DNA of 64,000 nt. Source: Chloroflexota bacterium. GTDB taxonomy: Bacteria > Chloroflexota > Anaerolineae > UBA4142 > SHND01. The notes under the pieces were generated by a model. It was not told the DNA's origin, searched no databases, and saw only the letters and a list, made by a program, of their open reading frames with translations. The stretch's first letter is position 1. Each line of letters starts with the position of its first letter. Location of the stretch: positions 1 through 64,000 of the forward strand of contig JACQWQ010000197.1 in assembly GCA_016209205.1 (NCBI GenBank), given 5' to 3'. Positions 34,903 through 42,765 of the stretch are shown here, piece after piece. The translations under genes were made by a program, and so were the position numbers.

Positions 34903-35026
34903 GGATGGTTGTCCCCTTTTTGATAGGTTAATCGTCCGTATCTTTGCCCGCAGCTTGTCGCTAAGCTGATAGGACGTTAGTTTCCCCTTACGATCCCTAA
35001 ATCAACCGTAGCAACAGGACTGTCGT
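34903..35026 (+). promoter_or_regulatory. Candidate structured leader RNA of the tungsten maturase gene
   Basis: The 125 bases before the radical SAM gene differ from the usual repeats and can fold: hairpin CAGCTT/AAGCTG (34951-34968), enclosed by TAATCGTCC/GGACGTTA, possibly enclosed again by GGTTG (34907-34911) with CAACC (35003-35007). I do not recognise a known riboswitch class. Folding was done by eye. Confidence 0.35.
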
Positions 35027-36277
35027 ATGAACCCGAAAACGCTTTGGGCGGAAGTAGATGAGCGGGGTCGGCTCGTCTTGCCCGCCGAATTGACCGCACA
35101 GTTTGACCTGAAACCCGGCGCGCGCTTGCGGCTCGATCAAGAGTTGAACGGGATGCGCGTGCACCGTCCCCTTACACAGCTGAACAAACTGTACATCGAA
35201 CCGACCGACCTGTGCAACATCGAATGCCGCACGTGTATGCGCAACACGTGGAACGAGCCGATGGGGCGCATGCGCCGCGAAACCTTCGAGCACATTGTAC
35301 AAGCCGTCGCCGCGTTGGAGCACAAACCAGCTGTCATGTTCGCGGGCATCGGCGAACCGACGTTTCATGCCCATATTGTCGAAATGATCCAACGCGTACA
35401 AGCCCTCGGCTGCTTTGTCGAAATCACGACGAACGGCACGACGTTGACCGCGCCACGCGCGCGCCAATTCATTGACGCGGGCTTGGATGTGTTGTGGGTT
35501 TCGCTCGACGGCGCGACGCCCGAAAGCTACGCGGATGTGCGGCTCGGCGCGGAATTGCCGCAAGTGCTCGCCAATCTCGAACGTTTCAATTCGATGCGCA
35601 AAGGCGGCCATTTCGCGCGTCCCGAAATTGGCATCGCGTTCGTGGCGCTGAAACACAACATCGCCGAACTGCCCGAAGTGATTGCGCTTGGCAAACGCCT
35701 GGGCGCGACGCGTTTTTCGGTGAGCAACGTACTGCCGTACTCGCACGATATGCGCGCTGAAATTTTGTACGGGCGCGCGTTAAAGGACATTGCGTACTTG
35801 TCTTCGCAATGGCTGCCGCGCTTGAGCTTGCCCAAAATGGATTTGCAAGGCGACGCGCGCGCGGCATTCCTCGCCGCGTTGGAAAGCGGGTGCAGCGTCA
35901 ATTTCGCGGGGAATCGTTTGAGCGGCGCGAACGATTCTTGTACGTTCATCGAAAGCGGCGCGCTGGCGGTTGGTTGGGATGGCAATGTCAGCCCGTGCCC
36001 GCCGCTGCTGCACAATCAAATCACGTATTTGAAACATCGCGAGCGCCGTTTGCGCAAACATTCGTTTGGCAACGTGAATGCGCGTCCGCTGCTTGACATT
36101 TGGAATGATTCCGCTTATCTTGCCTATCGCGAACGCGTGATGGGTTTTGCTTTTGCGCCGTGCACGTTTTGCGGCGGCTGCGAATTGCTGGACACGAACG
36201 AGACTGATTGTTTGGGCAATCCGTTTCCGGTGTGCGGCGGCTGTTTGTGGGCGCAGGGGCTGATTCAGTGCCCGTAG
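35027..36277 (+). CDS. Radical SAM/SPASM protein, probable tungsten-cofactor oxidoreductase maturase
   Basis: 416 residues. An AbrB-like beta domain opens the protein (WAEVDERGRLVLPAEL, residues 7-48), then the radical SAM cluster motif CNIECRTC (C63, C67, C70), then a SPASM-type cysteine-rich end (CTFCGGCELLDTNETDC...CGGC). A family of radical SAM maturases with this make-up is known beside tungsten-dependent aldehyde ferredoxin oxidoreductases, and an AOR gene follows here, so I infer that it matures that enzyme or its cofactor. ATG at 35027 is preceded by AACAGGAC. The exact reaction is unknown. Confidence 0.85.
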   Translation: MNPKTLWAEVDERGRLVLPAELTAQFDLKPGARLRLDQELNGMRVHRPLTQLNKLYIEPTDLCNIECRTCMRNTWNEPMGRMRRETFEHIVQAVAALEHKPAVMFAGIGEPTFHAHIVEMIQRVQALGCFVEITTNGTTLTAPRARQFIDAGLDVLWVSLDGATPESYADVRLGAELPQVLANLERFNSMRKGGHFARPEIGIAFVALKHNIAELPEVIALGKRLGATRFSVSNVLPYSHDMRAEILYGRALKDIAYLSSQWLPRLSLPKMDLQGDARAAFLAALESGCSVNFAGNRLSGANDSCTFIESGALAVGWDGNVSPCPPLLHNQITYLKHRERRLRKHSFGNVNARPLLDIWNDSAYLAYRERVMGFAFAPCTFCGGCELLDTNETDCLGNPFPVCGGCLWAQGLIQCP

Positions 36278-36682
36278 CATTTTGACCTGAAATCAACCAA
36301 ATTTGGACTTGTGCCTGTTACACGAAACGTACCCGAGTCCGACTGCAACTAGTTTTGTACCCTTTCGGCTCACCCAAGACGGATGCCAAGTGACGGCGGC
36401 AATTTGCCGATGCGGTTTGTTCCTGTCACCTGTTGCCTGACATGCGTCACATTTTCAGGAGCGTGGGCGGATGCCAAGTGACGTGGCTGGGTTGCTCGGT
36501 CACCTGACACCTGACACTTGTCACAGTACATCACAGTTTCACTGTCATTTCGAACCACTGCTGCGAGCGAAGCGTGGCAGGCTCCGTGAGAAATCTCTCT
36601 GCAAAACCGAGATTTCTCGCATCCGCTCGAAATGACCTCTGCCCAAATTGTGATGTCCTGTGTCACATTTCCAAGGGAGGCG
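36278..36682. repeat. 405-bp intergenic region with repeats upstream of the AOR gene
   Basis: Two copies of GGATGCCAAGTGACG(G/T) (36382 and 36470), a GTCACCTG/ACACCTG heptamer-like stretch (about 36508-36530), and a full GTCATTTCGA palindrome (36542-36639). The segment TGGCTGGGTTGC (36483) recurs before the response regulator gene near 51877. No gene seen. Confidence 0.75.
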
Positions 36683-36685
36683 ATG

Positions 36686-38506
36686 ATGCAGCTACATGGT
36701 TATGCCAATCGGTTGGCGCGAATTGATTTGACGACCAGGACGGTGGAATACGAACCAATTCCGGAAGAATGGGCGCTCAAGTATATCGGTGCGCGCGGGC
36801 TGGGCGACAAATTTGTTTTTGAAAATGGCCCGGCGGTCGAACCGCTTTCCCCTGACAATTTGTTGTGCTTTATGAATGGTCCGGTGACGGGCACGGAAGC
36901 CAACATGAGCGGGCGCATGGCGGTTGTTACCAAATCGCCTTTGACCGGAACATTGACGCACAGCCACCACGGCGGATGGTCGGCGGCGCGGATGCGCTGG
37001 GCAGGTTTTGACGGTTTGTTGTTCAAAGGCCAAGCCGACAAACCGGTCTATGCGTACGTGCACGACAATCAGGTTGATTTGCTCGACGCTTCCGAAGTGT
37101 GGGGCAAAGGCGTTCACGAGACGGTCAAATACTTTGAGTTCATGTACGGCGAAAAAGACCTCTCTGTTATCGCCATCGGGCCAGCGGGCGAAAATCAAGT
37201 CCGCCTCGCGTGCTGGATCAATGAAACGGATCGCGCGAGCGGACGCGGCGGCACGGGCGCTGTCGGCGGCAGCAAAATGCTCAAAGCCATCGTCATCAAA
37301 GCGGAAAAGCAGATGCCGAAACACGCGGCGGACCGCGAAGTTTGGAAAAAAGCGCACGAGCGCGCGCTCAAGACCATCATGGACGAAAAGAATGTCACCG
37401 CGCCGCGCAAAGGCGGTTTGTCGGTCTATGGCACCAACGTCTTGATGAACATTGACAATCGCATCGGCGCGTTGCCCGCGCGCAACGCCAAAGAAGCGTG
37501 GTTCGGCGAAGCCGGTGAATTGATCAGCGGCGAGTACGTCAACGCGCACATCCTCGTCGAAAATCCGACGTGCCATGCGTGTCCTGTGGCGTGCAAGAAA
37601 GAAGTCGAGATCAAAGACGGCGAGTTTGCGGGACTGCACATGGAAAGCGTCGAGTACGAGTCGGCGTGGGCATTCGGCGCCATGTGCGGCAACAAAGACG
37701 TACGCGCGTGCGCCAAGTTGATTGACCAGTGCAACGATTTCGGCATAGACACGATCGAAATGGGCGTCACGCTCGCAATGTACATGGAAGCCAGCGAAAA
37801 TGGTTGGACGAATGGCGGCGGCAAACTTGGTTGGGGCGATTACATGCACATGGTCGAATTGGTGGAAAAGACCGCCAAGCGCGAAGGCGTCGGCGATCTG
37901 CTCGCGGAAGGCGCAGAACGCGCGGCAAAGAAACTCGGTCATCCCGAAATCGCCATGACCGTCAAAGGGCAAGGCATTCCGGCGTACGACCCGCGCGGTT
38001 TGAAAGGCATGGGGCTTGGCTACGCAACCAGCAATCGCGGCGCGTGCCACTTGCAGGGCTACTCGCCCGCGAGCGAACTCGGTTTGATTCCGCTCAAGAC
38101 CGACCCGTTAGCGTGGAAAGGCAAGGGCGATCTGCTCAAGCTCTTGCAAGACCTGTTTGCGTTCATGGACTCGATGGACGTGTGCAAGTTCAGTTCGTTT
38201 GCCGAAGGCGGGGAAGAATTTGCCGAGCAGTATTCGGCAATTGTCGGCGTGCCGCTGACGGTAGATGAGTTGCTCAAGACCGGCGAGCGCATCTATAACC
38301 TCGAACGCTATTACAACAACCTCAACGGCTTTCGCGAAGGCAGCGACTCGTTGCCCGCGCGCTTTTTGAACGAACCGTCGCAAGCGCCGGGTTCCACAGG
38401 CAACATCTGCGAACTCGACTTGATGCTCGACGAATACTACCGGTTGCGCGGTTGGAACAATGGCGTCGTGCCCGAAGCCAAACTTCAAGAACTGGGCGTT
38501 CTCTAA
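36686..38506 (+). CDS. aor: Aldehyde ferredoxin oxidoreductase, tungstopterin type
   Basis: Oxidises aldehydes to carboxylic acids with ferredoxin. 606 residues. N-terminal domain typical: ARIDLTTRTVEYEPIPEEW, GARGLGDKFVF and the long GPVTGTEANMSGR / SHHGGWSAARMRWAGFDG stretch that binds the bis-pterin. The Fe4S4 cysteines are C-x2-C-x3-C in CHACPVAC (about 296-303) plus a cysteine in MDVCKF (about 499). AGGGAGG at 36674-36680 fits the second of two adjacent ATGs. With the maturase before it and MoaD after it this is a cofactor-plus-enzyme module. Confidence 0.93.
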   Translation: MQLHGYANRLARIDLTTRTVEYEPIPEEWALKYIGARGLGDKFVFENGPAVEPLSPDNLLCFMNGPVTGTEANMSGRMAVVTKSPLTGTLTHSHHGGWSAARMRWAGFDGLLFKGQADKPVYAYVHDNQVDLLDASEVWGKGVHETVKYFEFMYGEKDLSVIAIGPAGENQVRLACWINETDRASGRGGTGAVGGSKMLKAIVIKAEKQMPKHAADREVWKKAHERALKTIMDEKNVTAPRKGGLSVYGTNVLMNIDNRIGALPARNAKEAWFGEAGELISGEYVNAHILVENPTCHACPVACKKEVEIKDGEFAGLHMESVEYESAWAFGAMCGNKDVRACAKLIDQCNDFGIDTIEMGVTLAMYMEASENGWTNGGGKLGWGDYMHMVELVEKTAKREGVGDLLAEGAERAAKKLGHPEIAMTVKGQGIPAYDPRGLKGMGLGYATSNRGACHLQGYSPASELGLIPLKTDPLAWKGKGDLLKLLQDLFAFMDSMDVCKFSSFAEGGEEFAEQYSAIVGVPLTVDELLKTGERIYNLERYYNNLNGFREGSDSLPARFLNEPSQAPGSTGNICELDLMLDEYYRLRGWNNGVVPEAKLQELGVL

Positions 38507-38522
38507 TCACAGCAAGACGAAA

Positions 38523-38564
38523 CAAAAAATGGTGCGGGATTCAAATATCCCGCACCATTTTTTG
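38523..38564. terminator. Bidirectional intrinsic terminator, AOR / DUF1952-like gene
   Basis: Stem ATGGTGCGGGAT / ATCCCGCACCAT, loop TCAAAT, preceded by A6 and followed by T6. Confidence 0.92.
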
Positions 38565-38570
38565 TTTTTC

Positions 38571-38846
38571 TCATCCACCCGCGCGCAATGCCTTTTTTTC
38601 AAACGCGGCGATGACGTTATGAATGGATTCCGCGTCCGCTTGAAACACTACGCGAATTTGCCCGACGCGCAGCGCGCCGATTTCAAAATCCGGCGCGTCG
38701 TGCAGCTCTACGTGCCACGCGTCGCCTTGCACCAAATCCTCGCGCACGACGCGCCCGCCGATGCTTTCCAGATACTCGCGCGCCAACCACAGCGGCAAGC
38801 TGCGGTACACCTTTTCGATTTGGATAACGCCGTGTGTGCGCGCCAT
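38571..38846 (-). CDS. MoaD-related C-terminal domain protein (DUF1952-like)
   Basis: 91 residues: YRSLPLWLAREYLESIGGRV, then a beta-rich part EIGALRVGQIRVVFQ with the conserved 'G-x-L-x-V-G'. It resembles the domain fused C-terminally to MoaD in some bacteria; here it is a free protein 133 bases after moaD. That position and the AOR next door support a role in molybdo/tungstopterin formation. The first codons (MARTHGV) come from a 22-base sequence that is nearly repeated at the moaD 3' end. Confidence 0.6.
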   Translation of the reverse strand: MARTHGVIQIEKVYRSLPLWLAREYLESIGGRVVREDLVQGDAWHVELHDAPDFEIGALRVGQIRVVFQADAESIHNVIAAFEKKALRAGG

Positions 38847-38979
38847 TAGCCCCTTTTCATGTCATAAGGCAGCGGCAATGCAGACGCATTGCAGACTGCC
38901 GCCCGCGCGTCGCAGTGTGTTGCTCTTTAACACGAGCAACTTGCGCGTAAACACGCGAACGCCGCGTGTGCGCGCGCCA
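38847..38979. repeat. Palindromic insertion between moaD and the DUF1952-like gene
   Basis: GGCAGCGGCAATGCAG...GCATTGCAGACTGCCGCC and TTGCTC TTTAACAC GAGCAA belong to the family also found at 49249-49320. It is bordered by near-direct repeats GCCGTGTGTGCGCGCCATTAG (38831) and GCCGCGTGTGCGCGCGCCAT (38963). Confidence 0.75.
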
Positions 38980-39264
38980 TTAGCTCGCGCCGCCGCCGAC
39001 GGGCGGAAAGACATCCAGCTCGTCGCTCGCGTTCAGCGTCGTCTCGATGCCGTGCGGCAAATACGCCAATTCGCGCCCGTTCACAAACACTTTGATGTAA
39101 TCGCGCAGTTTGCCTTGTTCGTCCCACAACTCGCGCTCGAGTTTAGGTTTCAATTCGGTCACGCGGCGCAAAACTGTATTCACCGACGCGGGGGGGGGTA
39201 AATCTATGTGAACGATTTTGCCGTCTGCCGCCGCGCGCAGCGTGGCATAAAAATTGATGCGCAT
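38980..39264 (-). CDS. moaD: MoaD/ThiS-family sulfur carrier
   Basis: 94 residues with a ubiquitin-like fold: INFYATLRAAAD, LRDYIKVFVNGRELAYL, and the C-terminal DELDVFPPVGGG. MoaD must end in Gly-Gly to be thiocarboxylated; here the GG is followed by Gly-Ala-Ser, so the natural tail would need trimming or the repeat at the 3' end has added codons. A G9 run (39190-39198) codes for the PPP in IDLPPPASV. ATG at 39264. Supplies sulfur for the pterin dithiolene of the AOR cofactor. Confidence 0.85.
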   Translation of the reverse strand: MRINFYATLRAAADGKIVHIDLPPPASVNTVLRRVTELKPKLERELWDEQGKLRDYIKVFVNGRELAYLPHGIETTLNASDELDVFPPVGGGAS

Positions 39265-39648
39265 TCAAAAAAACTCCACGAAAATTTTTGCGGCGTAAGC
39301 GGCGCCGCATCCTTGCGCGTTCCGCTTACGCCGCTACATTATCGGGTGTTTACCCCCATCGTGTCAACACACATTCAAAACCTGTGAGGTCAGCGCAAAG
39401 CAGAGACCACACAGGTCTAGCCCGGCGTATTTTTTTATTTCGTGTTGGTAACACACGCTACCCAGTCTATGTGCAAGCAAGCTCTTTTTGACAGAATGAA
39501 GGCGATGAAGTGCATCGCAATTAACAGGATTATTTTTTCATCCTGTTAATCCTGTTAATCCTGTCGAATCCATTTACGCCTGCGCAAGGTGAATCTTTAA
39601 TCACAATGAAGCGGATACATTCGCCATTGAATGTATCCGCCTTATGTC
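39265..39648. repeat. 384-bp repeat region
   Basis: A palindrome GCGGCGTAAGCGGC / GCCGCTTACGCCGC-like (39290-39337), GGCGATGAAGTGCATCGC (39502), and ATCCTGTTAATCCTGTTAATCC (39540) of the widely dispersed 'aacaggat' family. The last part precedes the stop of the inhibitor gene. No gene recognised. Confidence 0.75.
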
Positions 39649-41133
39649 TTATTGCAGCAAGCCGACATCCACGTGAATTTGGAACGTGCGGTCCGGTTTG
39701 CCGCCTTCGTTGAACCACTGCTTGTAGCCGAGTTTCAAATCGGAGCTGCCGTTGCGCAGTGCGCGGAAGGTGCGAATGCACAAACCGCCCGCGCCGATTT
39801 CCTCGCCCTGCGTGCGCGAGCCGCCCATTTTCTCAAGCACTCGATCATTGTTGCGCATGATGCGCCACGAATAACCGGTCGTGCGATTGCAGTTGAGATT
39901 GATGACGATAACTTGGCCCTTTTCTGCGGCGATGCTCGAACCGTTGTCGCCTTCATCCAACTCGATGGGCGCGCCGAGCGTCAGCGGCATGTCGGCGGTA
40001 ATCGGCGATTCGACATTTACGGTCACGTCGAATGTTTTTTCCGGTTTGCTCGCGTCGTCCCACCAGCGCTTATAGGCGAGCTGCAAAGCGGACGCGCCGA
40101 CAGCATTTGCTTTGAATGTGAAAATGAACGTGCCGGGCGCGCCTTCCAGATTCGATTCGGGCGCATAATCCCAATCGCCGAGCGGAGCCAAGACATTCAC
40201 GTCATTCGACACAATGCCCCACGTGTATCCGGTCGTCGCGTTGCCCGGTAAACGGATGGTCAATGCGCCGCCTTGCGCGATTTCGACCGACTCGCCCGCG
40301 TCCTTGTCCGTAAGATTGACGATAGAGGGCGCGCCAGCTTGCGGCGTCGCGGCAGCGGTCGGCGCGGCGGGCGTGTTGACGGCGATGGTCGCCTCGAACG
40401 TCGGGTCTGGCTTCATTTCTGCGTCCCACCACTGCTTGTAGCCAAGCTTGAGCGCGGATGCGCCCGTGGCGATGGCGTCAAACGAAAACGTGCAGGTGCC
40501 GGGCGCGCCGATGGCGGTCGAAGATGCCTTGAATGCGACGTCGTTCACTTGCTTTAACACGGCGGTGTTGAGCGCGGTGATTTCCCACGAATAACCCGTT
40601 GACGGATTGCAGTCGAGCGCGAGCTCGATGCGGTCGCCGGTGTTGACGGCAATCGTTTTACCGTTGTCCGCTTTGGTGAGTTTCTTTTGTGCTTCTTGCG
40701 CGGGCGCGGTGACGACGGCAGAAATTTCAAACGTTTTCTCCGCTTTCATTTTTTCGTCCCACCACTGTTTATAGCCCAATGCCAAATCGGTCGTGCCTGC
40801 GCCGACGGCTTGAAATGTGAGCACGTATGTGCCTGGCGCGCCCGGTGTGTCGGACGACGGGGTATAGTCCCAACCGCCCACTTGTTTCAAAACACTTTCA
40901 TCCACACCGACGACGCCCCACGAATAGCCGGTGGTCGCGTTGCCGGGCAAAGTGATTTCAACCATATCGCCCGGTTTGAGCTGGACGGTCTTGCCATTAT
41001 CTTTGTCGGTCAATTTCAGCGGTTCCGTCGGCGCTTGCGCGAGCACCGATGCTGCCATGACTGTGACAAGCAATGCGCCGATCACGAGGGCGAGCCATAC
41101 GCGGAAATTGATTTTTCGTTTGGTGTTCATCAT
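39649..41133 (-). CDS. Secreted protein with four tandem chagasin-type (I42) inhibitor domains
   Basis: 494 residues. Signal peptide (WLALVIGALLVTVMAASVLA), then four repeats of about 105 residues. Each has the chagasin loops: NATTGYSW, NPSTGYSW, NATTGYTW, NRTTGYSW (L4-type loop), G-A-P-G-T/GAGG (L2-type), and LGYKQWW / LAYKRWW / LGYKQWF (L6-type). Chagasin-family proteins block papain-like cysteine proteases; most bacterial ones have one domain. The third and fourth domains are separated by short linkers with Thr/Ala/Pro. It would act outside the cell, possibly against predators, hosts or neighbours. Confidence 0.88.
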   Translation of the reverse strand: MMNTKRKINFRVWLALVIGALLVTVMAASVLAQAPTEPLKLTDKDNGKTVQLKPGDMVEITLPGNATTGYSWGVVGVDESVLKQVGGWDYTPSSDTPGAPGTYVLTFQAVGAGTTDLALGYKQWWDEKMKAEKTFEISAVVTAPAQEAQKKLTKADNGKTIAVNTGDRIELALDCNPSTGYSWEITALNTAVLKQVNDVAFKASSTAIGAPGTCTFSFDAIATGASALKLGYKQWWDAEMKPDPTFEATIAVNTPAAPTAAATPQAGAPSIVNLTDKDAGESVEIAQGGALTIRLPGNATTGYTWGIVSNDVNVLAPLGDWDYAPESNLEGAPGTFIFTFKANAVGASALQLAYKRWWDDASKPEKTFDVTVNVESPITADMPLTLGAPIELDEGDNGSSIAAEKGQVIVINLNCNRTTGYSWRIMRNNDRVLEKMGGSRTQGEEIGAGGLCIRTFRALRNGSSDLKLGYKQWFNEGGKPDRTFQIHVDVGLLQ

Positions 41134-41446
41134 TACTCCTCTTGTGTCCGAACGTACAAATTGGTTTATTACTGATTCATGTTACGCAGGGGAAAACCGG
41201 ATCGACAGGATTAAGGCGATGAAGGCGATGGGTGCGATGTATTCTCATCGCCTACATCGCACATCGCAATTAACAAGATTGAAAAACAATCCTGTTAATC
41301 CTGTTAATCCTGTCAAAACGGGCTTGTTTGTAAGCAAAGTGCATAACATGAATTACAGAGTGTGTTTTCATTCAGGAATGTGTGATTGGCGTTGCCGTAA
41401 GTTCACCTCGAGCGCAGTCGAAGGGTTTGGCTGACGCCAGCATAAC
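41134..41446. repeat. Repeat region between secreted-protein genes
   Basis: GACAGGATT and AATCCTGTTAATCCTGTC enclose GGCGATGAAGGCGATG / CATCGCCTACATCGCACATCGC. Nothing gene-like. Confidence 0.75.
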
Positions 41447-42604
41447 TCAGCGCCGCGCGCCAACGAAGGAGATGAGCGTTATGCTTACAGTCCCCGGCGC
41501 TGTTTGCGCTTCCCAGTGATTGCCGCCAACCCAGCGAAACAGCTTGCCGGGGGGCGCAGCGAGGTCGGAAGCCCAGGCATACTTGGTCCCGGCAGCCGAG
41601 ATGGCGTAACAATAATTCATGCCGCCACAACCAGCCGGAGTCTGCACCCAATCTCCACCGCCATTGGTCGTTCGATAAATGCCATTGTCGTGGGTAACCC
41701 AAACTCGGTCGCGCGTCACTGCCACGACCCGGTTCGTGTCATAATATCCCGGAGCCACCGGTTTGCCGACTGCGCGCCACGTGGCGCCGCCATTTACGGT
41801 TTTGAAGGGCGGACAGTTTGGACCGCCTACTGCCCACGCAGTGTCTCGATCCACCGCGCTGACGCCGATGAACGAGTTGCAATCCTTCGTGGAATGCGTA
41901 ATCAGTTGCGGCTGCCATTGTACGCCGTCGTAAAAAGCGATAGCAAGTCCGCCGCGTGGATCGGCGCCAGAGATGACTCCGCCGACTGCCCACGCGTGGG
42001 TCGCGTCCAGCGCATCTACGTCAGAGTATTGGATAGGCGGCAAGCTTGGACTCGTGGGCATTCTAGTCCACATCGCGCCATCTCTTGACCTGGTGCCGTC
42101 ACTTGTCTTGAGCAAGACGCCCAGATTCCCTACGGCAAAAGCCGTGACCCTATCAAGTGCCTTGACCTGAAACAACTCGAACTCTTTCGGCAGGTCACCG
42201 GGCAGCGATTGCTGCTCCCAAGTCAAGCCGCCATTTTGCGTATGTAGAATCACTTTACCACCCACAGCCCACGCATTTTGTGCGTCAACCGCACTCACGC
42301 CGTTTAGGTCTACGTTAGGAATGGCGCCAACGCGACCCTGGCGTTTCCACGTGACGCCGCTATCATCTGTGCGTAGAATCACCCCATATCCATCTGCCGC
42401 GTTACCGACTGCCCAGCCGACACAATATTGGCGGCAGGGCGCAGACGCGCTTGGCAAGAACGCTTGGTATCCACTTGTGGGGACAGCCGACGCTGCTTGG
42501 TTCTGTGCGCTTGCACTTGGCATGGACAGCGGTAGAAACGCCGCCAACAGCGCCACCGTTATGCCTAGAAGAATCGAACGGTGGAATCGAATGCACGTTT
42601 TCAT
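41447..42604 (-). CDS. Secreted YCF48/BNR-like beta-propeller protein
   Basis: 385 residues with a signal peptide (ILLGITVALLAAFLPLSM...ASA). Six or so repeats of the type 'D-x-x-x-A-W-A-V-G' followed by 'T-x-D/N-G-G-x-T-W': for example ILRTDDSGVTWKRQ, AVDAQNAWAVGGKV, ILHTQNGGLTWEQQ, ALDATHAWAVGGVI, TVNGGATWRAVG, YRTTNGGGDWVQT. These are YCF48/photosynthesis-stability-factor-like blades; in non-photosynthetic bacteria their role is unknown. ATG at 42604. Confidence 0.82.
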   Translation of the reverse strand: MKTCIRFHRSILLGITVALLAAFLPLSMPSASAQNQAASAVPTSGYQAFLPSASAPCRQYCVGWAVGNAADGYGVILRTDDSGVTWKRQGRVGAIPNVDLNGVSAVDAQNAWAVGGKVILHTQNGGLTWEQQSLPGDLPKEFELFQVKALDRVTAFAVGNLGVLLKTSDGTRSRDGAMWTRMPTSPSLPPIQYSDVDALDATHAWAVGGVISGADPRGGLAIAFYDGVQWQPQLITHSTKDCNSFIGVSAVDRDTAWAVGGPNCPPFKTVNGGATWRAVGKPVAPGYYDTNRVVAVTRDRVWVTHDNGIYRTTNGGGDWVQTPAGCGGMNYCYAISAAGTKYAWASDLAAPPGKLFRWVGGNHWEAQTAPGTVSITLISFVGARR

Positions 42605-42765
42605 TTTTCCTCCGGGAATGTATGGTTGATGTTACCTTGAGTTCCAACGTGCTTGTCAATTCTTGCACAAACTGAACCCACAATCACTCCCCTGCGTATC
42701 GTGACGAGTGACGGGTGACCAAATACTTGGCTCTGGCAAGTGACTCGTCACCTGCGCTAGTCCTG

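Noticed and set aside
38523-38564. Hairpin as a dispersed palindrome
   Set aside because: It has flanking A6 and T6 tracts between convergent genes, so a bidirectional terminator explains it fully.
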